64,000 nt of DNA from CAZTNW01 sp964614945. Its GTDB lineage: Bacteria; Caldisericota; JANLFM01. The position numbers were made by a program, and so were the translations under genes. Below the pieces are notes generated by a model, which searched no databases, had not been told where the DNA came from, and saw only the letters and a list, made by a program, of their open reading frames with translations. Location: the NCBI GenBank assembly GCA_964614945.1, contig CAZTNW010000001.1, positions 124,001 through 188,000 of the forward strand, read 5' to 3'. Numbering within the stretch: position 1 is the stretch's first letter; every line of letters starts with the position of its first letter. Shown piece by piece: positions 51,400 to 59,905 of the stretch.

Positions 51400-51879
51400 T
51401 TATTTGATCTTCACCTTCTCCCCGGAGCTCAAACTAAGCAGATCCGCGGGAGAAAGACAAAAGACTGCATGTGGCGTACCAGCAGCAGCCCATACCTCCT
51501 CATAATTGAAGAGGTCATTGTCAATAAAAGTCTTCATGGACTGCAAGTGACCGCAAGGTGGCACTCCACCGATGGCAAAACCTGTATGATGACGGACAAA
51601 ATCGGCATCGGCCTTCTCGATTTCCTCGCCCAGAAGGCCACTTACAACTTCCTCCTGGACCCTGTTGGCTCCACTCGCCAGAACCAGGATTGGCTGTTTA
51701 CCTTTTTTTGTACAAAATACGAGGGATTTGACTATCTGGGCAACCTTGCATCCGATTGCTTCGGCAGCTTCCTTCGAGGTGCGGGCGGAACGATCGAGTA
51801 CTACAACCTCTAAGAAAAATCCCTTTTCTTCAAGGGCGTCCTTAACCTTTTGCACTGCAGGGCTGATGGATGAATTCAA
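51400..51879 (-). CDS. YbaK/EbsC-type aminoacyl-tRNA editing protein
   Basis: The 159-residue protein is a free-standing editing domain that deacylates mischarged tRNA (Cys-tRNAPro or related). Family motifs are TSKEAAEAIGCKVAQIVKS with the lysine, LVLASGANRV, and TGFAIGGVPPCGH. TTG 51879 is selected because TTGGAGGAC lies upstream at about nine bases and the conserved domain begins right after. The frame is open for another 100 codons upstream, but that part is antisense to a decayed recombinase and shows no family sequence. It precedes an alcohol dehydrogenase by one base. Confidence 0.88.
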   Translation of the reverse strand: MNSSISPAVQKVKDALEEKGFFLEVVVLDRSARTSKEAAEAIGCKVAQIVKSLVFCTKKGKQPILVLASGANRVQEEVVSGLLGEEIEKADADFVRHHTGFAIGGVPPCGHLQSMKTFIDNDLFNYEEVWAAAGTPHAVFCLSPADLLSLSSGEKVKIK

Positions 51880-51949
51880 ATTAGTTTGTCCTCCAAGAAA
51901 TGCATATCTCGCTATATTGTACCCTTTTGCCAGTGACAATGGCTTGATA

Positions 51950-52830
51950 ACACGGGAGATCCCTGCCCAGAAAGGACTCCTCCTCCTGCTCCCTGGTTTC
52001 CCTCGGGGTATACGCTCGACCCGTGCGGGTATTCCACGGGGGCGAAATTCATGGGGGAATACGGAATGAAACGGGCCAATAGTAAGCTCCCCCACGTCAA
52101 TCAAATCCGTAACATGCTCACCAACAAATTCTACATCGGAATTCTCAAATACGCTGATGAGTATTACGAGGCTTCTCACAAGTGTTTCATTTCAAAGCAG
52201 TTATTTAATCAGGTTCAAAAGCAAGTGGAAAGAACCGAGCAGCCGCGCCACAACGGCCATGATTTTGCTTTTCGGGGACTGACAACCTGCGCAGAATGCG
52301 GCGCCGCCATCACCGCCGAACAGCATATCAAGAAATACAAAAGTGGTAGCTCTCAAACCTTTATTTATTACCGCTGTAATAAAAAGCTAAAACCCTGTGC
52401 GCAAAAATATATTCCCGAACCGGATTTATCCAATCAAGTACGAAATGTTGTTTGCTCGTGCAGCCTGCATCCTGACTGGGAACCGGTATTTGAAAAATGG
52501 CCCGAGGAAGAGTTAGTTCGATCGTTGATCCAGAAGCATATCGCCAGAAGAAAAATGTGTTGTTCGAAGAAAAACTCAAATTTTATGAGAAAATTGCCAA
52601 AATCAAAGACAGCGGTTCGAGTTGGCTCGAACCTACAAGAGAAGTCATAAACGGCGCACTGTCGTGCGCAAAAAATAATTGCCATGAATTAGCACTCATG
52701 GCAAAAACCGTCGGCTCGAACTATTCTTTACTGGATTGCCGCCTTGTGCCGACCATCAAAAATGGCTTTCGTGAGTTCGCGGCGACGCCCACCGCCGCGA
52801 GACGGCCGCCTGCGGCGGCCTCGATTTAGA
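51950..52830 (+). pseudogene. Decayed large serine recombinase (C-terminal part)
   Basis: Three frames together give pieces of a resolvase/invertase-type large serine recombinase. A frame near 51980-52040 gives PGFPSGY-like and YSTGAKF remnants. From 52051 there is a Recombinase domain (RNMLTNKFYIGILKY, HKCFISKQLFNQVQ) and a zinc ribbon (LTTCAECGAAITAE ... CNKKLKPC). After a frameshift near 52510 another frame gives DPEAYRQKK, WLEPTREVINGA and VGSNYSLLD, the C-terminal coiled coil and tail. The catalytic N-terminal domain with its nucleophile serine is missing. The AT-rich composition differs from neighbours, suggesting a relic of a mobile element beside tRNA-Lys. Confidence 0.82.
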
Positions 52831-52937
52831 TAACTTCTTATTGAACCCTTGTCTTGAATACATTATCCTTGCGGGAAGACTAACAATTTAGATGACAGTT
52901 GGCTTCTGACTTGTAGCTGGGGCTGAAAACTGGCTGT

Positions 52938-53013
52938 TGGTGAGCCGTGCAGGACTCGAACCTGCGACCCTCTGCTTAAAAGGCAGATGCTCTACCGTCT
53001 GAGCTAACGGCCC
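52938..53013 (-). tRNA. tRNA-Lys (anticodon TTT)
   Basis: The minus strand folds with acceptor GGGCCGT/ACGGCTC, anticodon stem TCTGC/GCAGA around CTTTTAA (anticodon TTT) and T arm GCAGG-TTCGAGT-CCTGC. The 3' CCA is encoded. Its 3' end faces the decayed recombinase about 110 bp away. Confidence 0.96.
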
Positions 53014-53163
53014 ACAGCTAAAACAAGAATCAGGCCCATCCTAATCGTAAGATGGCTCTCGCAAACCTCCCCGGACCTGCCCAGGTTGATTATAGGGGTT
53101 TTCCCTAGTTGGGGAAAGAGGAAGGATAGGGTACGACTTTTCCCTTTTGCAGAGAAGGTTTAT

Positions 53164-53191
53164 TTGACTTTTGGGAAAACTATACTATACA
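53164..53191 (+). promoter_or_regulatory. Promoter of the HD-GYP gene
   Basis: TTGACT (53164-53169) and TATACA (53186-53191) are 16 bases apart in an AT-rich stretch and face the HD-GYP gene. The leader would be about 150 nt. Confidence 0.55.
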
Positions 53192-53342
53192 ATTTTCTAA
53201 AGGTTGAGCGAAGCGGAAGAACTTATGGGCAAATTTTACTTTTTTTTGGGGTTAAGAGTTAAGCCGCCTTCTAGGAAGGCCTCCTATCTATACTTAGCCT
53301 CCCCCTCCAGGCACAAAGAGATAGATCTCCAATTCAGCTAAA
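53192..53342 (+). other. Long leader of the HD-GYP gene
   Basis: No gene is seen here. A small hairpin GCCTTC-TAG-GAAGGC (53266-53280) and a run of eight T (53240s) are present. No Shine-Dalgarno sequence is obvious immediately before ATG 53343. I looked for a c-di-GMP riboswitch core and did not find one. Confidence 0.35.
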
Positions 53343-54722
53343 ATGACTGAAAAGGAATCTACACATATTTACGGCAATAAATGGCTGAAGATACACAATA
53401 GGCTTGGGGATATCTTCCCGGAACCATTGTGCTATTTAAGTGCTTCAGGAAGAATTCTTCTCTATAATTCGGTCTTCTTGAAGGTCTTTGGAGAAAAATG
53501 GGCAGGAGTTGTCGGAAAGAACATCGCGGAATTGGGGATTCCTCGCGAATTACTCGATCCATTGGTCCGAGTGAAAGAAGGGACAAAAAATGTGGGGCAG
53601 GTCTTTCAGGAGTTTTTTCTACCGGTTCAAGGAGACGCCCTGCACCTTTTCGAGGCAGTATTTGTCCCTCTTGCCAGTGAGGGAGGCTTAATGAAGAGCT
53701 GCCTGCTGATCTTCAGGGATATTACCGAGAGTCAAGAATCCAATAGCTCGAGCTTAAGGGGTCTATCACCTGCACCGCCATATGCGGAAATCTTCGATGC
53801 AGTCTTTATCCTGGATTGGCAAGGAAATCTCCTTTACGGGAATCGAGTGCTTGAGAATATCTGTGGAATTAAATCGTCTGATCTGCTCGGCCAAAGCTTC
53901 CAATCCCTGATTTACACAGAAGATCAGGGACAATTTTCCAAACTTTTGCAAGAAGCCTTAGCAGGTAGGAAAGCCTGTGGAGAGATCAGGTTTGCTTCCG
54001 GGAGTGATGCTGAAAGATGGGTTAATTTGATCCTGAGTCCTCTCGCCTACGCCTCTGAAAAGCCAGTAGGCGTACAGGCAATAGTAACGGATATTACTGA
54101 GAAAAAGCGAATGGCCCTCCAGGTAGAAGAACTGCTCACAAAATTGCAGAAATCGATGAAAGAGACAGTCCAAGCCATGTCAGCCCTTGTCGCAGCCAGG
54201 GATCCTTACACGGCAGGCCACCAGCAACGGGTTGCTGGCCTGGCGGAAGCTATCGCCGAGGAGCTCGGATTACGAGAGGGAAGGAAGCAGCAGGTCGGGC
54301 TGGCTGGCTTGGTTCATGACTTAGGGAAGATCTCCATTCCTGCGGAAATACTGAACAAGCCAGCCAGCTTGAGTGAGGCCGAGATGTCCATCGTGCGTCT
54401 CCATCCTGAGATCGGCTATCGTGTCCTAAAGGAGATCGAGCTGCTCAACCCGATCAGCGAGATCGTTTTGGAGCATCACGAGCGACTAGACGGAAGCGGT
54501 TATTGCCAGGGCCTCAAAGGATCTGAGCTCTCGCTTGAAGGAAAAATTCTCGCAGTGGCGGATGTAGTAGAGGCCATGTCCTCGTATCGACCTTACCGTC
54601 CAGCTCTGGGAGTCGAAAGGGCCCTCGAAGAGATAAATCAAAACAAGGGCCGACTCTATGACCCGATTGTGGTCGACGCCTGCATGCGGGTTTTCCAGAG
54701 AGGAAGCATAAATTTCAGGTGA
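53343..54722 (+). CDS. PAS-PAS-HD-GYP signalling protein
   Basis: This 459-residue cytoplasmic protein probably hydrolyses cyclic di-GMP. Two PAS-like sensor domains (about 20-130 and 140-260; LLIFRDITE and AIVTDITEKK end them) precede the HD-GYP domain (about 275-455). The catalytic motifs are AGHQQRV, HDLGK with the HD pair, and HHERLDGSGYCQGLKG. The GYP triplet of the family name is GYC here. No transmembrane segment or receiver domain is seen. It is isolated on the plus strand between tRNA-Lys and dnaB, convergent to dnaB with 15 bp between stops. Confidence 0.9.
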   Translation: MTEKESTHIYGNKWLKIHNRLGDIFPEPLCYLSASGRILLYNSVFLKVFGEKWAGVVGKNIAELGIPRELLDPLVRVKEGTKNVGQVFQEFFLPVQGDALHLFEAVFVPLASEGGLMKSCLLIFRDITESQESNSSSLRGLSPAPPYAEIFDAVFILDWQGNLLYGNRVLENICGIKSSDLLGQSFQSLIYTEDQGQFSKLLQEALAGRKACGEIRFASGSDAERWVNLILSPLAYASEKPVGVQAIVTDITEKKRMALQVEELLTKLQKSMKETVQAMSALVAARDPYTAGHQQRVAGLAEAIAEELGLREGRKQQVGLAGLVHDLGKISIPAEILNKPASLSEAEMSIVRLHPEIGYRVLKEIELLNPISEIVLEHHERLDGSGYCQGLKGSELSLEGKILAVADVVEAMSSYRPYRPALGVERALEEINQNKGRLYDPIVVDACMRVFQRGSINFR

Positions 54723-54737
54723 TTCCCGTCACTTGAA

Positions 54738-56069
54738 TCAGTAAGTCTCTGCCCTACCCCGCTCAAGCGAAACGAATTTCGTGCACTCCTTGATGAACTT
54801 CAATTCGACCAGACCGATAGGACCGTTTCTCTGCTTGGCCAGGTTGACCTCCGTGATTCCCGGACGATCGGTGTTTTTGTTATAGCATTCCTCACGGTAA
54901 AGCAGTATAACTACGTCTGCATCCTGTTCAATCGAGCCTGATTCCCTCAGATCGGAGAGCTGGGGGCGAGGTCTTTTCTCCGCTTCACGCGAGAGTTGAG
55001 ATAGAACAAGAAGAGGTACCTGAAGCTCTCTGGCCAGATTTTTCAATCCGCGCGTGATTTCCGAGATCTCCTGCACGCGGTTCTCCACCCTGGAGCGTGT
55101 GGACATCAACTGCAGATAATCAACAATCAGAAGGCCCAAACCCCTTTCTGCCCTAAGGCGTCTGGACTTCGCCCTGATTTCCATGATGGAGATCCCCGGC
55201 GTGTCGTCAATAAATATGGGAGCTTCATGCAGGTTTCCGTAAGCTCCGGAAAGGTGATCCCAGTCTTCCTCCTTGAGGTTGCCTCTTCTCAACCGCTGCG
55301 CATCCACCATGGCCTGGGAGCAAAGCATCCTGTACACCAGTAATTCCTTTGACATCTCCAGGGAAAAGATAGCTACGGGGATTTTCTCCTTCAATCCCAC
55401 ATGCTCGGCAACGTTCAGACAGAAAGAGGTCTTACCGATAGATGGTCGCGCTGCGATCACAATCAGATCTGAGGGTTGAAAACCTGAGGTGAGTCTATCG
55501 AGTTCCTCGAATCCAGATGGAATGCCGGTGTAAGTTTGCTTGCGATGATAAATGCTCTCGATGTGCTCAAAGCTTGACTTGAGCAGTTCCTTGAGGGGGA
55601 CGAAGTCACTCGTAATTCTTCTCTGCGCAACCGCGTAAACCATCCTCTCGGCCTGATCCACCAGATCATCAATCGGAGTGTCCGTCTCATATCCCAGGCC
55701 GGCAATCTTTGTCCCTACTTCAACTAGGCGTCGCAAGACGGCTTTCTCTGCTACAATACGGCTATAGTAGGAAATATTGGAAGCTGTAGGGACAGCCTCT
55801 GCCAGGGAAGCGATATAGGAAGCTCCTCCAACTCTCTCCAGTTTTTCTTTATCACGCAGTATATCGACAACGGTTACAATGTCGACGGGTTCACCCTTTT
55901 CGAACAACTCCGTGATTGCGGAAAAAATCATAGAATGGGGCTCGCGGTAGAAATCGCCGGAATAAAGAATCTCAATCGCCATAGCAATTGCATCACGGTC
56001 AATAAGCATAGAACCAAGGACCGCCTGCTCAGCCTCCAAATTAAAGGGTGGCAACCGAGAGAATTCCAA
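54738..56069 (-). CDS. dnaB: Replicative DNA helicase DnaB/DnaC
   Basis: The 443-residue hexameric helicase unwinds DNA at the fork. The N-terminal domain starts PPFNLEAEQAVLGSML, a typical beginning. The RecA-like domain has Walker A AARPSIGKTSF, SLEMSKELLVYR, Walker B LLIVDYLQLM and the arginine-finger/LSQLSR region. It ends with NRPG-like DRPGITEVNLAKQRNG. It closes the rpsF-ssb-rpsR-rplI-dnaB cluster, a conserved Firmicutes order that lies near oriC in many species. Confidence 0.97.
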   Translation of the reverse strand: MEFSRLPPFNLEAEQAVLGSMLIDRDAIAMAIEILYSGDFYREPHSMIFSAITELFEKGEPVDIVTVVDILRDKEKLERVGGASYIASLAEAVPTASNISYYSRIVAEKAVLRRLVEVGTKIAGLGYETDTPIDDLVDQAERMVYAVAQRRITSDFVPLKELLKSSFEHIESIYHRKQTYTGIPSGFEELDRLTSGFQPSDLIVIAARPSIGKTSFCLNVAEHVGLKEKIPVAIFSLEMSKELLVYRMLCSQAMVDAQRLRRGNLKEEDWDHLSGAYGNLHEAPIFIDDTPGISIMEIRAKSRRLRAERGLGLLIVDYLQLMSTRSRVENRVQEISEITRGLKNLARELQVPLLVLSQLSREAEKRPRPQLSDLRESGSIEQDADVVILLYREECYNKNTDRPGITEVNLAKQRNGPIGLVELKFIKECTKFVSLERGRAETY

Positions 56070-56080
56070 AAAGCCCTCCT

Positions 56081-56530
56081 TTATTTCTTTGCCAAAACCT
56101 CTACTTCCAGCTCAATTATCAGATCCCTGTGCAGCTTCAGAGGAACTCTGTGCGTGCCTAAGGCGCGAATAGGCTCCTTGAGGTAAATCTGTCTCTTTTC
56201 CAGGTCGATGCTGAATGTGCTGACGAGAGCACCGATGATGTCCTGCGGAGTAACCGAACCGTAAAGCTTGCCCTTCTCCCCTGCCTCTGTCTCGATAGAG
56301 AGGGTCTTTCCCGCCAGCAATTGACCGATCCGCTGGGCTTCAGCTAATTCTCTCGATTCCTTGCCCTCAAGGCGCGAGCGCGCCTCTTCTAAAGAACGTA
56401 GTGCCCCCGGCGAAGCTTGCTGGGCCAGCTCTCGTGGAAGAAGAAAATTGCGGGCGTAACCATTGCTCACCTGGATCACTTGGCCACTTTTGCCTAAGCC
56501 CGGCACGTCCTTCAGCAGAATAACTTTCAC
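56081..56530 (-). CDS. rplI: Ribosomal protein bL9
   Basis: The 149-residue large-subunit protein has the family N-terminus VILLKDVPGLGKSGQVI and VSNGYARNFLLPR, the long connecting helix (about 41-75), and the C-terminal domain. It starts with GTG 56530, sharing GTGA with the rpsR stop, so the two are translationally coupled. dnaB follows 11 nt later. Confidence 0.97.
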   Translation of the reverse strand: MKVILLKDVPGLGKSGQVIQVSNGYARNFLLPRELAQQASPGALRSLEEARSRLEGKESRELAEAQRIGQLLAGKTLSIETEAGEKGKLYGSVTPQDIIGALVSTFSIDLEKRQIYLKEPIRALGTHRVPLKLHRDLIIELEVEVLAKK

Positions 56531-56781
56531 TTCAGCTCGGAGGAATAAGGAAGCAGCGCCATCTCGCGTGCTCTCTTAATGGCCCGACTGAGAGCGCGCT
56601 GGTGCCTAGCACAATTTCCGGTGACCCTGCGGGGGATAATCTTACCTTTTTCAGAAAGAAATTTGCGTAGACGATTGATTTCCTTATAATCAATGACCTC
56701 GCTTTTCTCCGCGCAGAAGACACAGAACTTCTTACGCGGCTTGCGGTCTCTTAAGCTACGGGGTTTCTTCTTTATTTCCAT
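56527..56781 (-). CDS. rpsR: Ribosomal protein bS18
   Basis: The 84-residue small-subunit protein has the signature DYKEINRLRKFLSEKGKI followed by RRVTGNCARHQR. Two cysteines in CVFCAEK plus Cys and His in NCARHQR suggest the zinc-binding (C+) form. It lies between ssb and rplI in the standard cluster. Confidence 0.97.
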   Translation of the reverse strand: MEIKKKPRSLRDRKPRKKFCVFCAEKSEVIDYKEINRLRKFLSEKGKIIPRRVTGNCARHQRALSRAIKRAREMALLPYSSELK

Positions 56782-56793
56782 TCTTAAATCCTC

Positions 56794-57219
56794 CTAACCG
56801 ATGGGAACTTCTGAGGAAAAGTCATCAGACGAAAACTCCTCTTCGGGGAACTCGGCTGGCTCCGGTAGCTCCACACCCTCCGTCGGGGCAACGGGAGCTC
56901 TTTCCAGAAAACGTACGGTGCGGGCCACGACCTCAGCTTTCTTGCGCTTCTGCCCATCCTGGGTCTCAAACGAGCGAATAGAGAGCCTGCCCTCAACAAA
57001 AACCAGGCGCCCCTTTTTCAGATAAGTAGCGCAATTGACAGCCTGTTTTCGCCAAACAACTACATCGATAAAGTCGGTAATCTTGCGAACTTCGCCGGTC
57101 TGCGTGGTGTAATTCATATCCACTGCGACAGAAAATGTGGCCACAGAAGTACCCGAGGGTGTATAACGTAATTGTGGGTCTGCCGTAAGCCGACCGATAA
57201 GAAAAACGCGATTGAGCAT
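56794..57219 (-). CDS. ssb: Single-stranded DNA-binding protein
   Basis: The 141-residue protein has the OB fold (about 1-105) with MLNRVFLIGRLTADPQLRY, ATFSVAVD and FIDVVVWRKQA. A short Pro/Glu-rich linker follows. The C-terminus is acidic (EEEFSSDDFSSEVPIG) but ends EVPIG rather than the near-universal DDDIPF. That tip normally recruits partners such as RecO, PriA and exonucleases. This cluster position marks it as the main Ssb. The gene lies between rpsF and rpsR. Confidence 0.95.
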   Translation of the reverse strand: MLNRVFLIGRLTADPQLRYTPSGTSVATFSVAVDMNYTTQTGEVRKITDFIDVVVWRKQAVNCATYLKKGRLVFVEGRLSIRSFETQDGQKRKKAEVVARTVRFLERAPVAPTEGVELPEPAEFPEEEFSSDDFSSEVPIG

Positions 57220-57236
57220 TTTTTCCTCCCCTGTTC

Positions 57237-57518
57237 CTATTGGCGTACAACCATGAAGCGCACTATCTCCGGGGTTAACTTAAAAACCCGTTTGATCTCC
57301 GCAATACCGTCCGCAGAGGAACGAAGGCTCAGGATATAAAAAAGTCCCTCGGTCTGGTCTGCGATTGCATGGGAAAACTTTTTCTTGCCCCACTGCTCGG
57401 CCTTTACTACCTCACCCCCAGCACCCTGGATCAAACCTTTCACCTTCTCCAGGGCCTGGTCCGCTTCCTCCGGCGACAAACTTGCATTTACGATCAGGCA
57501 AATCTCATACGGACGCAA
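57237..57518 (-). CDS. rpsF: Ribosomal protein bS6
   Basis: The 93-residue protein has MRPYEICLIVNASLSPEE and the conserved WGKKKFSHAI, with YILSLRSSADGIAEI. It begins the cluster with ssb 17 nt downstream. A palindrome and a small hairpin lie in its leader. Confidence 0.95.
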   Translation of the reverse strand: MRPYEICLIVNASLSPEEADQALEKVKGLIQGAGGEVVKAEQWGKKKFSHAIADQTEGLFYILSLRSSADGIAEIKRVFKLTPEIVRFMVVRQ

Positions 57519-57543
57519 AAATAATCACTCCCTTCGGGCTATG

Positions 57544-57560
57544 GCTCCGATTATCGGAGC
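57544..57560 (-). promoter_or_regulatory. Palindrome in the rpsF leader
   Basis: GCTCCGAT-A-ATCGGAGC on the minus strand is a perfect 8-bp stem with one unpaired base between arms, followed by a small CCC-GAA-GGG hairpin near 57527-57535. It could be part of an S6:S18-type autoregulatory leader, but the conserved features were not confirmed. Confidence 0.35.
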
Positions 57561-57628
57561 AGGGTATTATTATTCCTCTCAATTTACCATATTTCGCGAA
57601 GAAGTTTTGAGCGTTTTGCAGGAGGAGT

Positions 57629-58609
57629 TTAGGCATCAGGCTGAGCTGTCTCCAGCTTCTGTCCGCAGGATGTACAGTATTGAGAGTCGAGGCCATTTGC
57701 CACTCCACATGACTGGCATGAACGGAATGCAGGAGCCTCCTCGGCTTCCTTCGTCTGGAGAGTGAGGCTAATTTTCTCTATCTCCGCTTCGCGCCTTCCT
57801 TCCCTGAGATAAAAATACCTGTGGATAAAATATCCCGAACACCCTCCCCAGAGGGTTGCTACCACTAACATGACGAGAGGCATTGTTATGCGAGCAGGAT
57901 CGAGGAAAACAAGGGCGATTTCAGAAAAAAGCTGAGTGAGCGATGTATATGCAATATAGAGGATCATGAAGGTAAACTCAGAGGCTAAGACAAAGAAAAA
58001 AGCTGCAAGAGCGCTCCAGGCTGCAGAGAGAGTCAAAAATCCCCCTAAGGTGGCGAAAAAGACATAGAAGGCCAGGCGAAAGGATTCCGGTGAACTGAAC
58101 AAGGTCAGATATTCGCTGGGCAGCCAGGCATTATAGAGGGAAATGCCCGCGATGATCCCAAGAATCAGACTCAGGAGAAACCAGAAGGGTCCTGCGGTAG
58201 AGGAAACCATCACCTTTTGCTTACGAGCATTTAGTGAGTACCCGGACAGGAGGGAAGAGATTTGGGCGAAAAAAGAGGCGATAAAAATCGCCACAATGAC
58301 AAAAAATAGGACCAGAGAGAAAGTGACCCAACTCGCAAGGGGAAGATTAAGGATGGACTCTCCCTTAACAATTCCCCCAGCGATCAATACCGCCAAGGCT
58401 CCGCCACCCACTGACCAGGACCATTTACGCGTAATCAGAATCGAGATGAGAGCCCAGAGGAGGAAGAGAGCGAAAAAGAAAACCGCCGTCCATCCCCGGT
58501 AGGGTTCGATGAAGAGTTTCCCAAGTAAAGAATATTTCATCTCCAGTCCGACCAGAGCTCCCAGAGCGGCGTTGAGCAGTAAGATAATGATGTTACGCGC
58601 GATAATCAT
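57629..58609 (-). CDS. Polytopic membrane protein with C-terminal zinc ribbon
   Basis: I do not recognise this 326-residue protein. It has about eight hydrophobic segments (roughly 5-25, 37-60, 66-82, 92-115, 140-160, 180-215, 215-240 and 245-268), then a charged linker. A zinc-ribbon sequence follows at the C-terminus, CQSCGVANGLDSQYCTSCG, of the type seen in many Firmicutes membrane proteins of unknown role. It lies between rpsF and ychF on the same strand, with ychF ending 14 nt before it. It is probably in the ychF operon. Confidence 0.75.
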   Translation of the reverse strand: MIIARNIIILLLNAALGALVGLEMKYSLLGKLFIEPYRGWTAVFFFALFLLWALISILITRKWSWSVGGGALAVLIAGGIVKGESILNLPLASWVTFSLVLFFVIVAIFIASFFAQISSLLSGYSLNARKQKVMVSSTAGPFWFLLSLILGIIAGISLYNAWLPSEYLTLFSSPESFRLAFYVFFATLGGFLTLSAAWSALAAFFFVLASEFTFMILYIAYTSLTQLFSEIALVFLDPARITMPLVMLVVATLWGGCSGYFIHRYFYLREGRREAEIEKISLTLQTKEAEEAPAFRSCQSCGVANGLDSQYCTSCGQKLETAQPDA

Positions 58610-58623
58610 GTTCCCACTCCTTT

Positions 58624-59712
58624 CTACACTTGAAACTTAAAAGTAATAATGTCACCGTCCTGCACGAGGTATTCCTTGCCCTCTAACTTCAGGAAACCAT
58701 GTTCTCTGGCAGAAGTCCACCCTCCGGAATTGACCAAGGCCTGCCAGGGAACCACCTCTGCTTTAATAAATCCTCTTTCCATGTCGCTGTGGATACATCC
58801 TGCAGCCCTAGAGGCAGTAGAGCCCATGATTAACGGCCAGGCACGCACTTCCCTGCTCTGGATGGTAAAAAAAACAATGAGGTTCAGCATGCGGAATGCC
58901 TCCCGCACCAGACGCTCAAGAACGGACCCTTGAAGCCCTGTTTCCTGCAGGTACTCGCAGCGCTCCAGGGGCTCGAGTCCCCATAAATCTTTTTCCAGGG
59001 ACGCGCAGACGATAAGCAAGGGGAAAGGCAGGAATTGCTCCCGTATTTCTTCGATCAGAGGAAGGTCACCACCGTCTTTTAAGTCCGTTTCGGAAACATT
59101 CAGGACGATAATATGGGGCTTCAGTAGTAGATATCCGCACTCCCTGCTTAAATCCCGTTTTTTCATGGCAATTTCAAATATAGATGGGTAATCTCCCTTG
59201 CTTAGAAGTTTTACGTATTCTCGCAAGAAGGCAACTTCATTCTGCAGGCGCACGTCAGAGGACCTGGGCATTTTTTCAAGTGTGCTCAGGCGTCGTTCGG
59301 CCATTTCCAAATCGCTGAGGGCAATCTCAGCGTAGACCAGTTCCAGATCACGAAGGGGATTAACGCTCCCTTCTGTATGAATGATGCTTTCATCAGAAAA
59401 AGCCCTGACTAGATGGATCAACAGGTCCATCTCGCGCATCTTTCCCAGAAAGCGATTCCCCAATCCCTGACCCTGGCTGGCTCCTTTCACCAGGCCAGCG
59501 ACATCGAAAAACTCTATTGTAGCGGGAATAATTTTTTCAGGCTTTGTAATCCTTGCAATCTGTCCAAGCCGTTCGTCCGGGACCTCCACTACTCCGATGT
59601 TCGGCTCTATTGTACAGAAAGGGAAATTGCTTATGCCCACTTTGATCCTAGTCAAAGCACTGAACAGGGTTGATTTTCCTACATTAGTCAGTCCGATGAT
59701 CCCGACCTTCAT
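58624..59712 (-). CDS. ychF: Ribosome-binding ATPase YchF
   Basis: YchF is an Obg-like P-loop protein that hydrolyses ATP rather than GTP. From ATG 59712 it has 362 residues. The P-loop is GLTNVGKSTLF, with Thr where Pro is usual. The switch region has SNFPFCTIEPN, G3 FDVAGLV, then a coiled coil, and the C-terminal TGS domain ends YLVQDGDIITFKFQV. TTG 59724 is an alternative start; ATG 59712 gives the standard short N-terminus. The 5' end overlaps the DUF951 gene. Confidence 0.95.
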   Translation of the reverse strand: MKVGIIGLTNVGKSTLFSALTRIKVGISNFPFCTIEPNIGVVEVPDERLGQIARITKPEKIIPATIEFFDVAGLVKGASQGQGLGNRFLGKMREMDLLIHLVRAFSDESIIHTEGSVNPLRDLELVYAEIALSDLEMAERRLSTLEKMPRSSDVRLQNEVAFLREYVKLLSKGDYPSIFEIAMKKRDLSRECGYLLLKPHIIVLNVSETDLKDGGDLPLIEEIREQFLPFPLLIVCASLEKDLWGLEPLERCEYLQETGLQGSVLERLVREAFRMLNLIVFFTIQSREVRAWPLIMGSTASRAAGCIHSDMERGFIKAEVVPWQALVNSGGWTSAREHGFLKLEGKEYLVQDGDIITFKFQV

Positions 59713-59905
59713 TGGTTCCGCCAAGGTTCTTTCTGATCATTTTCTCCAAGCGAGACCGGGGCAGCAAAACCGAATGCCCACAGCCCTCGCACCGAATACG
59801 AATATCCGCTCCCATGCGAGTGACATGCCAGAACAGGCTACCACAAGGATGCGACTTTCGCAGCATCAGTCGATCTCCCAGAGCTAAAGGGAATGGAAGG
59901 CTCAT
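59684..59905 (-). CDS. DUF951 family protein
   Basis: This 73-residue protein belongs to the small DUF951 family. Conserved residues are LGDRLMLRKSHPCGS, MGADIRIRCEGCG and LPRSRLEKMI. It is found next to ychF in many Firmicutes, as here. Two cysteines in CEGCG plus an earlier one in HPCG may bind zinc. Its ATG overlaps the ftsK stop by 4 nt (ATGA), and its 3' end overlaps the ychF start. Function is unknown. Confidence 0.88.
   Translation of the reverse strand: MSLPFPLALGDRLMLRKSHPCGSLFWHVTRMGADIRIRCEGCGHSVLLPRSRLEKMIRKNLGGTNEGRDHRTD

Noticed and set aside
51400..52179. YbaK with a 100-residue N-terminal extension
   Set aside because: The added part is antisense to the recombinase relic, has no family match, and a good ribosome site precedes TTG 51879.
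53192..53342. c-di-GMP or other riboswitch in the HD-GYP leader
   Set aside because: No conserved riboswitch core was visible; only a short hairpin and a T run.
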